The translations under genes were made by a program, and so were the position numbers. 21,070 nucleotides of DNA from Smithella sp. (GTDB taxonomy: Bacteria > Desulfobacterota > Syntrophia > Syntrophales > Smithellaceae): assembly GCA_012797505.1 (NCBI GenBank), contig JAAZOZ010000270.1:1-21070 (forward strand), in the 5' to 3' direction. Below the pieces are notes generated by a model, which had not been told where the DNA came from, searched no databases, and saw only the letters and a list, made by a program, of their open reading frames with translations. The number at the start of each line of letters is the position of its first letter. Within the stretch, counting starts at the first letter, position 1. Positions 8,401 through 14,864 of the stretch are shown one piece after another.

Positions 8401-8656
8401 CAACGCCGTCTTTTTCCTTGATGACGATGCCGGTAAACGTAAACATCAGTCCTTTGCGAAGGGAAAGCGAGCCCCTGCCCTCGTCGTAATGAACGGTGCG
8501 GTTCAGTTCTTTGCCGATCATTCTTGTTAGAGGTTCCCTGAAAGCATCCGGTTGAGAGAGTTTCCAGGAAATGAAGAGCCAGGCAGATGCCAGAAGAACG
8601 GCGACCGCGGCAGCGCCTATCCCAAAAAATAAAATGATTTTCTTTTGCGTCTTCAA
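5420..8656 (-). CDS. AsmA-family envelope protein (AsmA-like C-terminal domain)
   Basis: This 1078-residue protein has one N-terminal membrane anchor (about residues 8-30, IILFFGIGAAAVAVLLASAW) and a long periplasmic part rich in repeated beta strands. The region LNRTVHYDEGRGSLSLRKGL to LREVTLDRPVFSLKRDRTGE is the typical AsmA N-terminal domain. The last ~300 residues resemble the AsmA-like C-terminal domain (GSLSVSGDLTASGSQFADLK, then PVVGWLILDKNGNVLTIYVK). AsmA, YhdP and TamB relatives are thought to be bridge-like lipid carriers between the two membranes. It starts with TTG (8654-8656), with AAGG 7 nt upstream; the next in-frame ATG would remove the anchor. It is 38 nt downstream of the peptidase gene and 10 nt upstream of the YihY-family gene. 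The exact substrate is unknown. Confidence 0.9.
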   Translation of the reverse strand: MKTQKKIILFFGIGAAAVAVLLASAWLFISWKLSQPDAFREPLTRMIGKELNRTVHYDEGRGSLSLRKGLMFTFTGIVIKEKDGVADFVHIRSAFLHLNILPLLKNQISLREVTLDRPVFSLKRDRTGELNIADLLAKPRKETSLKVRNITIEKGSVIFEDQAAGNEGITTRLDDLDCTVDSPLWGSPFQYQMNATVIEDRNQAALSLKGTFDPAPPDKPVWASTLNASIRLTGSDLQHYAPYLKNKASIERLGGLLDVDTNFSGTPANFSSKGSVAVKSALLDCSRAFSNPLTPQTVRLDYALSRNTGNLSLDVSRLAIDRFEAGGRLNIEDLDKEDFFLTATATTSAFSLKEMRPFIPWKIIPKTVGDFIAAHIRDGNFRLSEGTLKGRKSQIAHIDSPENAGVLSLRADVSEGVFSAQQTAPDFHDIRGTLELQNRLFRLRGMKGLFGQSPFSLEGSISDFARPGPVEYTADMTVQPTREEVVWLLGKDRFRNFSFNGPSTLDLSGKGTASDFRVHANWDLTKASYAFPDILEKPASKTNNLTAEMIVHAETLTFSSFRCDLPPVKISGSATYNFSGEIPLSLHAESKTMNLRKAAALFPVLRNMNPSGTASLNVSGKGDLLHPASLQWTGNASLSNVSLTVPALDKPVNGLTGQIYFRGDKMETGPLKAKIGESDIQGKFSVDDFRKPVVMVHFSADRLHAQDLGWTSPKDDASFSVVSAEAVWKSGDLQVSRLSFGLGKTFFNASGRIRDFAAPKITAEITSPRIHSDDIALLASLKTSKKDDSAPSGATVDATVRADAAFLEGVEFSALQAVLNYTPGKLNVQSLEADVFDGHIRAKGKATLRPDGRNRYEANLAADGISLAKLQSVMNIGDRPITGSLSVSGDLTASGSQFADLKKTAAGALQIRAEKGVLKKFPVLSKIFSLLNVSQLFRLKLPDMAKDGMPYSAITAHASVQNGVFSSKDFFIAGDAMEISAAGSVDAFRKEVDCIAGIHPLQTLDLIVSKMPVVGWLILDKNGNVLTIYVKINGDWKDPNVKPMPVRSIGKETLGVFRRLFQLPEKLITDTGEVILGN

Positions 8657-8694
8657 ACAGAAGCCTTTTTACGATGGTCTTTGATTATGGAGCG

Positions 8695-9708
8695 TTAAGC
8701 ATTCCCGCGCGCGTCCAGATCCCGGAAGGCCCTGATTCCGCAAAGGCTGGTTGCCTCCAGGATTCCCCGGGTGATGGCCCGGGTCATGCAATCTGCGGTG
8801 CTGCGCCCCATTTCCGTCAGCATTTCCGCCGCCGGAGATTCGAAAAATCCACGGGTTGCCGGCAGTTTCCGCTTGTTGGTCCCAAGACAAAAGATTGTGT
8901 CTCCGTCAAACATGGCGTGCGACGGGCGGATGGCGCGGGCAAATCCGTCATGGGCCATCTGGGCAATTTTTTGCGCCTGCGCTTTGGTCAGGACGGCGTT
9001 GGTTGCGACCACGCCGATGGTTGTGTTTTGTCCCGCGGAAGCCACAGGTAGCGGAGGCAGCTTCACCGCTCGCTTTCCAAGAGCTCCGAATTCCGATCCC
9101 ATTCCCTGTCTGATTTCCCAGAAGCGCCCCGTCGCGGGATCGATGACGGAGCCGAGAGAGTTCACGGCAACAATCGCCGCGACGATGATTCCCGAGGGCA
9201 GGGCTTCGCTGGCCGTTTCCAGGCCGCCTTTGATCCCTCCGGCCATGGCGCCCGTTCCCGCGCCGACGGATCCGAGGGGAAAGCCGGCGCTGCCCGCGGC
9301 GTCGCAGGCTGCCGCCCCCCATTTTGGACCGATCGGCGGAACGAACTGCTTTCCCCGGCCCAGATCAAAAAGAGCGGCCGCCGGCACAATGGGCGCCACA
9401 TGGCCGTCCTGCAGCGGAAATCCCCAGCCTTTCTTTTCGAGCCGGCGCACCACGCCGTCGGCCGTTGCCAGACCATAGACGGATCCGCCGGTCAACACCA
9501 CCGCCTGAACTTTTTCCACCAAGTTCATGGGCTGGAGCAGGTCCGTTTCGCGGGTTCCCGGTGCGGAGCCGCGAACATCCACGCCGGCTGTCGCTCCTTC
9601 CGGGCTGAGGATCGCGGTGACGCCGCTTGCGTATTTCCGGCTGGTGAAATGACCGACCAGGATTCCCTCAACATCGATCAAAGAATTGTGTCTTCCCGTT
9701 TTCGGCAT
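8695..9708 (-). CDS. P1 family peptidase (DmpA/NylC-like, S58) N-terminal-nucleophile hydrolase
   Basis: This 337-residue cytoplasmic enzyme belongs to the family of DmpA aminopeptidase/D-esterase, beta-peptidyl aminopeptidases and NylC oligomer hydrolase, which mature by self-cleavage. Visible family blocks are LIDVEGILVGHFTSRKYASG, PGTRETDLL, VQAVVLTGGSVYGLATADGV, GSVGAGTGAMAGG and GVVATNAVL. The expected cleavage is between Asn228 (9025-9027) and Thr229 (9022-9024), in GQNTTIGVV, giving chains of 228 and 109 residues. The Asn-Thr pair is as in NylC rather than the Gly-Ser of DmpA. The start at 9706-9708 is preferred over one at 9825 because AAGGAG lies 8 nt upstream and the family's usual N-terminus begins here. 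It is the first gene of the presumed minus-strand operon and is divergent from malQ. Natural substrate unknown. Confidence 0.9.
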   Translation of the reverse strand: MPKTGRHNSLIDVEGILVGHFTSRKYASGVTAILSPEGATAGVDVRGSAPGTRETDLLQPMNLVEKVQAVVLTGGSVYGLATADGVVRRLEKKGWGFPLQDGHVAPIVPAAALFDLGRGKQFVPPIGPKWGAAACDAAGSAGFPLGSVGAGTGAMAGGIKGGLETASEALPSGIIVAAIVAVNSLGSVIDPATGRFWEIRQGMGSEFGALGKRAVKLPPLPVASAGQNTTIGVVATNAVLTKAQAQKIAQMAHDGFARAIRPSHAMFDGDTIFCLGTNKRKLPATRGFFESPAAEMLTEMGRSTADCMTRAITRGILEATSLCGIRAFRDLDARGNA

Positions 9709-9892
9709 CTGAAGTTCTCCTTGATTGCTTTTTTCGAAATATCCCGGCCCGTCAGCATCCTGTCGCGATCCGCTGCTGAAAGATTGAACGGTCATTGCAA
9801 AACCAATTTGCATTTTATGTAGCACATGTCATTTGAGAGTTCAGCTTTTTTTTCGTTTTCGATTCCAGTGGCCACGAAGGATAAACTCGTGT
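9709..9892. other. Divergent control region between the P1 peptidase and malQ
   Basis: This 184-bp region should hold the promoters of both the minus-strand envelope operon and the plus-strand glycogen cluster. On the minus strand a TAAAAT box is present near 9810-9816, but with no good -35 hexamer. On the plus strand TTGCAA (about 9795-9800) lacks a good -10 box at normal spacing. I cannot name a promoter or operator with confidence. Confidence 0.4.
9717..9722 (-). promoter_or_regulatory. Ribosome binding site deciding the P1 peptidase start
   Basis: CTCCTT here reads AAGGAG on the coding strand, 8 nt before ATG 9706-9708. It is a near-perfect Shine-Dalgarno sequence and argues against the longer frame that begins at 9825. 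Confidence 0.7.
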
Positions 9893-11377
9893 ATGATGCC
9901 GCGCATGAAAAGAGGAAGCGGCATACTGCTGGCGATTTCTTCGCTGCCCGGACGGTTCGGCATCGGAACGCTCGGGGAGGGCGCGCGAAAATTTGTCGAT
10001 TGGCTTGGGCAAAGCGGGCAGGCCTACTGGCAGATTCTGCCTATTTCGCCGACGGGTTTCGGCGACTCTCCGTATCAGGCGTTCAGCGCCTTTGCGGGCA
10101 ATCCGTATTTTATCGATTTGGAGGATCTGCATCGGGAAGGACTGCTGCCCCGCGGGGCATTGGACCTTTGTGAAAGTTTTTTTGCGAGTGATCCGGATTC
10201 CGTGGATTATTACGCGCAATACCTGGGCAGGCCTCAAGTTCTTTCTCTTGCCTTCCGTCATGGCGCCGGGCGGCTGGCTGCCGGGCTGGAAGCTTTTCGA
10301 AAGCGCCACCAAAGCTGGCTCGGCGATTACGCGCTGTATATGGCGCTGAAAGGCGAATACGAAATGAAGCCTTTCGATCAATGGCCGGAAGCGCTGGCCC
10401 TGCGATACCCCGCCGCCTTGAAGGAAGCCGCAGCCCGCCTCAAGGAGCAGGTCGACTATCATATCTTTGTTCAATACCTTTTCTTTCGCCAGTGGGACGC
10501 GCTGCGGAAATATGCCGGCGGCAGGGGGATCCGAATCATCGGCGATATGCCGATCTACATGGCGCCGGACAGCGCGGACGCCTGGGTCGAACACGACATT
10601 CTGGATCTCGAGAGGCGCGTCGCGGGCTGCCCGCCGGACTACTTTTCAGCAACGGGACAGCTCTGGGGAAATCCGCTTTACGACTGGGAGAAATTGAAGG
10701 AAACGGAATATGCGTGGTGGATGCGAAGGATCGCCCATCAACTGTCTCTGTATGATGATCTGCGCATCGATCATTTCCGCGGCTTTGAAGCCTACTGGGC
10801 GATTCCCGCCGGCGCGAAGACAGCCGAATCGGGGCAATGGCTTCCCGGTCCGGGCATCGACTTTTTCCGCCGCCTGAAAAAAGCGATCGGCGATCCGCCC
10901 CTGATTGCCGAAGACCTGGGGTATCTGACGCCGGAGGTTTTCGAGCTGCTTCGCGAGACCGGCTTTCCCGGTTTGAAAGTGCTTCATTTCGCCTTTACGC
11001 CGGGCGGGGAAAGCATTTACTTGCCGCACCGGTATGAGAAAAACTGCGTGGTTTATACGGGCACGCATGACAACGACACAACCGTCGGATGGTATCGCGG
11101 TTTAGCCAAAGATGAACTAGCTTTTCTGGATGCCTATCTGGACGGCGTTGACGAAGAGCGCATTCACTGGCAGTTGATTCGACTGGCCATGAGCTCCGTG
11201 GCCGATGTGTGCATTTTCCCGATGCAGGATGTGCTGGGGCTTCCGTCCTCGGCGCGCATGAACCGGCCGCAGACGGCGCAGGGAAACTGGCGGTGGCGTC
11301 TGACGGCGGACAAGCTGGATGGCGAGCTTTCGCGGAAACTGGCCGGTCTGACCGAATTATTCGGCCGTCAGCGGTGA
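9893..11377 (+). CDS. malQ: 4-alpha-glucanotransferase (amylomaltase, GH77)
   Basis: This enzyme transfers 1,4-alpha-glucan segments between chains and releases glucose, recycling short maltodextrins in the cytoplasm. The 494-residue frame has the GH77 start KRGSGILLAISSLPGRFGIG and the conserved blocks GFGDSPYQ and GDMPIYMAPDSADAW. Expected catalytic residues are all present: nucleophile Asp293 in LRIDHFRG, acid/base Glu340 in IAEDLGY, and Asp393 in THDNDT. The start is uncertain: ATG 9893 has AAGGA 11 nt upstream, ATG 9896 and 9905 are alternatives, and a frame from 9833 would add a basic stretch not typical of the family. It is the first gene of the glycogen cluster; glgB starts 4 nt after its stop. 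Length is normal for bacterial MalQ without extra N-terminal modules. Confidence 0.94.
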   Translation: MMPRMKRGSGILLAISSLPGRFGIGTLGEGARKFVDWLGQSGQAYWQILPISPTGFGDSPYQAFSAFAGNPYFIDLEDLHREGLLPRGALDLCESFFASDPDSVDYYAQYLGRPQVLSLAFRHGAGRLAAGLEAFRKRHQSWLGDYALYMALKGEYEMKPFDQWPEALALRYPAALKEAAARLKEQVDYHIFVQYLFFRQWDALRKYAGGRGIRIIGDMPIYMAPDSADAWVEHDILDLERRVAGCPPDYFSATGQLWGNPLYDWEKLKETEYAWWMRRIAHQLSLYDDLRIDHFRGFEAYWAIPAGAKTAESGQWLPGPGIDFFRRLKKAIGDPPLIAEDLGYLTPEVFELLRETGFPGLKVLHFAFTPGGESIYLPHRYEKNCVVYTGTHDNDTTVGWYRGLAKDELAFLDAYLDGVDEERIHWQLIRLAMSSVADVCIFPMQDVLGLPSSARMNRPQTAQGNWRWRLTADKLDGELSRKLAGLTELFGRQR

Positions 11378-11381
11378 AGTC

Positions 11382-13283
11382 ATGATCAAAAACGACATTC
11401 CGCAGGACGAGATCTACCTCTTCAATATCGGCGAGGCGCAGCAGGCCTACGCCACTTTCGGCTGCCACCGCGTGGACGAATCCGATCTGCACCGATTTCT
11501 CGTCTGGGCGCCCAACGCGCGGGAGGTCGGCGTTGTCGGGGACTTCAACGGCTGGGACGCTTCCCGAAACCGGATGGAGCGCCTTGATTCGGGTGTTTTT
11601 GCGGCATTTGTGCCCGGCCTTCGAGACGGGGACTGCTACAAGTATGCAATCCAAGGCCACGACGGAAAAACGGTGCTCAAGGCGGATCCCTTCGCGTTTC
11701 ATGCCGAGGTTCGTCCGGCGACCGCCTCAAAGGTCTGGAGCCTGGGCGGATACGACTGGCGCGATGCGGAATATCTGAAGCGGCGCCACGGACAGAACCT
11801 TCTGAACCGGCCGGTCGCCATTTACGAAATGCACATCGATTCGTGGCGGAAACGAGAGGGATATGCGTTCGCGAACTTTCGTGAGATTGCTGACGAGCTT
11901 TCCGATTATCTGGTCGAGATGGGCTTCACGCATGTGGAGATTATGCCCGTTCTCGAACATCCGCTGGACGATTCCTGGGGGTATCAGGTAACCGGTTTTT
12001 ACGCGGTAACCAGCCGCTACGGGACGCCTCAGGATTTCATGTATTTTGTCGATGTCATGCACGCCAAAGGCATCGGCGTCATCATGGACTGGGTGCCGGC
12101 TCATTTTCCCCGGGACGAACACGGCCTGGCGCGCTTTGACGGCACCTGTCTCTACGAACATCAAAACCCGATGCAGTCCGATCACCCGCAGTGGGGCACG
12201 CTGATTTTCAACTATGCCCGTCCCGAGGTGGCAAGCTTTCTGGTTTCCAGCGCGATGTTTTTCTTTGACGTGTGCCACATCGACGGGATTCGCGTGGATG
12301 CGGTCACATCGATGCTCTACCTGGACTACGCCCGCAATCCGGGCGAATTTGTGCCCAACGAAGACGGGGGCAACATCGACCGCTCCGCGGTGGCTTTTCT
12401 GCAAAAGCTCAATTCCGTGATTCTGACGCGCTACCCCGGCGTCATGACCGTTGCGGAAGAATCGACGGCTTACCCGATGATCACCAAACCGCCCTACGAC
12501 GGGGGGCTGGGTTTTTTGTTCAAGTGGAATATGGGCTTCATGCACGACACGCTGAGCTATATGTCGATGGATCCCTTCTTCCGCCAGCATCATCACAGCA
12601 AACTGACGTTTTCCATGCACTACGCGTTTACGGAGAACTTCATTCTGCCGTATTCCCACGACGAGGTGGTCCACGGCAAAAAATCCCTGCTCAACAAAAT
12701 GGTCGGCGCGTACGACGAAAAATTCGCATCGCTGCGCCTGCTGCTGGGCTTCATGTACGCGCACCCCGGGAAGAAGCTGCTCTTCATGGGCGGGGAGTTC
12801 GGGCAATTTATCGAGTGGGACTACCGAAAGGAACTCGACTGGTTTCTGCTGGGGTATGAACGGCACGGCCAGATGCGCCGGTACGTGCAGGCGCTGAACG
12901 AGTTTTATACCCGCACCCCGGCGCTGTATGCAATCGACGACGGGTGGGAAGGGTTTGCCTGGCTCAACGTGAACAACGCAAAGCAGAGCGCCGTGAGTTT
13001 TCTGAGGCGGGGCGCGCGCCCCGAAGAGGTCTGCGTGTGCGCCTTCAACTTTACGCCGGTGCCGGTGGAGCGGTTTGTGATCGGGCTGCCGTCCGGCGGT
13101 GCGCTGCGGGACGTCTTCAGCAGCGACGATGCGAGATTCGGAGGAAGCGGGCGCGGCGCGGCGCGGGTCATTCAAGCCGTCCATAAAGGTTTTGAAGGCC
13201 ATCCGTACCGCGCGGCCATTGACCTGCCGCCGCTGGCGGCCGTTTATTTTGAAATGGATTCCTATGAAAAGGGTTTGAAATGA
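11382..13283 (+). CDS. glgB: 1,4-alpha-glucan branching enzyme (GH13)
   Basis: It makes alpha-1,6 branches in glycogen by cutting and moving alpha-1,4 chains. The 633-residue protein has one CBM48 domain near residues 20-115 (FLVWAPNAREVGVVGDFNGW), the GH13 barrel from about 145 (EIMPVLEHPLDDSWGYQVTG), and a C-terminal beta domain. The three catalytic acids are visible: nucleophile Asp306 in DGIRVDAV, Glu359 in VAEES, and Asp427 in SHDEVVHGKK, the last block being typical of branching enzymes. It is the short form without a second N-terminal module. The ATG at 11382 lies 4 nt after the malQ stop, with GGTGAAG before it. Its TGA overlaps the glgA start (ATGA), so translation of the synthetic pair is probably coupled. 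Confidence 0.96.
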   Translation: MIKNDIPQDEIYLFNIGEAQQAYATFGCHRVDESDLHRFLVWAPNAREVGVVGDFNGWDASRNRMERLDSGVFAAFVPGLRDGDCYKYAIQGHDGKTVLKADPFAFHAEVRPATASKVWSLGGYDWRDAEYLKRRHGQNLLNRPVAIYEMHIDSWRKREGYAFANFREIADELSDYLVEMGFTHVEIMPVLEHPLDDSWGYQVTGFYAVTSRYGTPQDFMYFVDVMHAKGIGVIMDWVPAHFPRDEHGLARFDGTCLYEHQNPMQSDHPQWGTLIFNYARPEVASFLVSSAMFFFDVCHIDGIRVDAVTSMLYLDYARNPGEFVPNEDGGNIDRSAVAFLQKLNSVILTRYPGVMTVAEESTAYPMITKPPYDGGLGFLFKWNMGFMHDTLSYMSMDPFFRQHHHSKLTFSMHYAFTENFILPYSHDEVVHGKKSLLNKMVGAYDEKFASLRLLLGFMYAHPGKKLLFMGGEFGQFIEWDYRKELDWFLLGYERHGQMRRYVQALNEFYTRTPALYAIDDGWEGFAWLNVNNAKQSAVSFLRRGARPEEVCVCAFNFTPVPVERFVIGLPSGGALRDVFSSDDARFGGSGRGAARVIQAVHKGFEGHPYRAAIDLPPLAAVYFEMDSYEKGLK

Positions 13284-14761
13284 ACAGCGCATTGCAGGAA
13301 ACTTTGGCTGAAAAAAAAATGAAGGCTCCGCCCCCGGTTCTGATGATCGGGGCGGAATGCGCGCCGTTTGCCAAAACGGGAGGGCTGGCGGATGTGATCG
13401 GAACGCTGACGAGAGAGATGAAAAGGCTGGGATTCGATGCCCGGCTGATGCTGCCGTTTCATCGCGTCATCAAAGACCGGTACCGGGAACGCGTGCGTCA
13501 TCTGGTCAGCTTCAGCGTGGACATCGGCGGGCGATCCCAGTATGTGGGAATCGAACAGTTCGACGGGGAGGACATTCCGGTTTACTTCATCGACAACGAA
13601 CATTACTTCGGTCATGCCATTTACTGCGGCGGCAATTTCGAGGGAGAGCAATACGCCTACTTCACGCGGGCGGCCATCGAGTCTCTTCCAATGATTGGTT
13701 TTGAGCCCCGGATTCTTCACGTGAACGACTGGCATACGGCGATGATCCCCATGCTGCTGAAAACCCAGTATGACCGCCTGCCGCAGGGACGGTGCCGCAC
13801 GGTTCTCTCCATTCACAACCTCGGCTATCAGGGACGCTTCCATTTCGACTTCGTTTCCCATTTGCTGGGCATCGAGAGCCGGTATTATCATCCGGACAAC
13901 ATCGAATATCACGGCGACGCGAACTTTTTAAAGGGCGGCATCGTTTACGCGGACAAACTGGTCACGGTCAGCCCGACTTACGCCCGGGAGATCCTGACGG
14001 CGCATTACGGCGAAGGTCTGGAGGGCATTCTGGCCACACGGGCGGACGACCTGACCGGCATTCTCAACGGGATTGATGTCACCGCCTTCGATCCTGCGTC
14101 GGATCCGTTTATTCCCTATCCGTATGACGCCTCGTCGCTTTCCCAAAAGCAGAAAAACAAGAAGGCTCTGATTGCCGAGCTTGGCTTGAATCTTTCTCCG
14201 GAAGCCCCTCTCATCGGCATGGTGACGCGGCTGACGAGGCAGAAGGGGATTGACCTGGTCCTGCGCGTCTTCGAAGAGATTATCGCGGCGGGGGCCGGTT
14301 TTGCGCTGATCGGGACGGGCGATCACGCCTATGAGCATTTCTTCCGCGGGGCCGCGCACCGGACGGGCGGCAGGGCCGTCGGCGTGACCGAGTTCAATGA
14401 TCCGCTGGCGCGCCGCATCTACGCGGGATGCGATTTTTTCCTGATGCCCTCTCAGTTTGAACCCTGCGGCCTTTCGCAGATGATTGCGCTGCGCTACGGG
14501 ACGCTGCCGATTGTCCGGGCGACGGGCGGCCTCCGGGACACGGTCTTTCCCTACAACGAATATACAAACGAAGGAAACGGCTTCGCTTTTGAAAACTACA
14601 ACGCGCACGACATGCTTCATACGATCCGTTACGCACTGGGCGTCTATGAAAACAAGGAGCGGCTGGCCTCGCTTTGCGTGCGGGCGATGAGTCAGGATCT
14701 GAGTTTTCAAAAAAGCGCGCTTGCCTACGCGAAAGTATATGTGGATGCGGCCGGAAAATGA
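13280..14761 (+). CDS. glgA: Glycogen synthase (ADP-glucose type, GT5)
   Basis: It extends alpha-1,4-glucan using a sugar nucleotide, normally ADP-glucose. The 493-residue protein shows the GT-B fold signatures of GT5: KTGGLADV with Lys32, HVNDWHTAMIP, LKGGIVYADKLVTVSPTYA, LNGIDVTAFDP, MVTRLTRQKG, and SQFEPCGLSQMIALRYGTLP with the catalytic Glu. The ATG overlaps the glgB stop by 4 nt and has AAAAGGG 6 nt upstream. This start gives about 14 extra residues before the second in-frame ATG (13319), which directly follows a run of nine A. No ADP-glucose pyrophosphorylase gene is present in the window, so the donor must be made elsewhere. A 103-nt gap with a promoter candidate follows. Confidence 0.96.
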   Translation: MNSALQETLAEKKMKAPPPVLMIGAECAPFAKTGGLADVIGTLTREMKRLGFDARLMLPFHRVIKDRYRERVRHLVSFSVDIGGRSQYVGIEQFDGEDIPVYFIDNEHYFGHAIYCGGNFEGEQYAYFTRAAIESLPMIGFEPRILHVNDWHTAMIPMLLKTQYDRLPQGRCRTVLSIHNLGYQGRFHFDFVSHLLGIESRYYHPDNIEYHGDANFLKGGIVYADKLVTVSPTYAREILTAHYGEGLEGILATRADDLTGILNGIDVTAFDPASDPFIPYPYDASSLSQKQKNKKALIAELGLNLSPEAPLIGMVTRLTRQKGIDLVLRVFEEIIAAGAGFALIGTGDHAYEHFFRGAAHRTGGRAVGVTEFNDPLARRIYAGCDFFLMPSQFEPCGLSQMIALRYGTLPIVRATGGLRDTVFPYNEYTNEGNGFAFENYNAHDMLHTIRYALGVYENKERLASLCVRAMSQDLSFQKSALAYAKVYVDAAGK

Positions 14762-14776
14762 GACGCGGATTTTCCA

Positions 14777-14805
14777 TTGACAGGCGCCGGGACGTACAAT
14801 AAAAC
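14777..14805 (+). promoter_or_regulatory. Candidate sigma-70 promoter for glgP and downstream genes
   Basis: A perfect TTGACA -35 hexamer (14777-14782) is followed after 17 nt by TAAAAC (14800-14805, four of six consensus bases). It lies in the 103-nt gap after glgA and about 60 nt upstream of the glgP start. It would let the breakdown genes be expressed apart from malQ-glgB-glgA. Read from sequence only. Confidence 0.45.
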
Positions 14806-14864
14806 GGTTTCCCATTCCGGAGGGAGCGGACTCTGCTTCCGATCCCAAGAGTAAAGGCGAACAG

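Noticed and set aside
9709..9825. N-terminal extension of the P1 peptidase up to 9825
   Set aside because: The extension covers the AAGGAG ribosome binding site of the internal ATG and does not look like a signal peptide or a family N-terminus.
11727..13292. A 521-codon open frame antisense to glgB
   Set aside because: It is a shadow of glgB with no recognisable domain and no convincing ribosome binding site.
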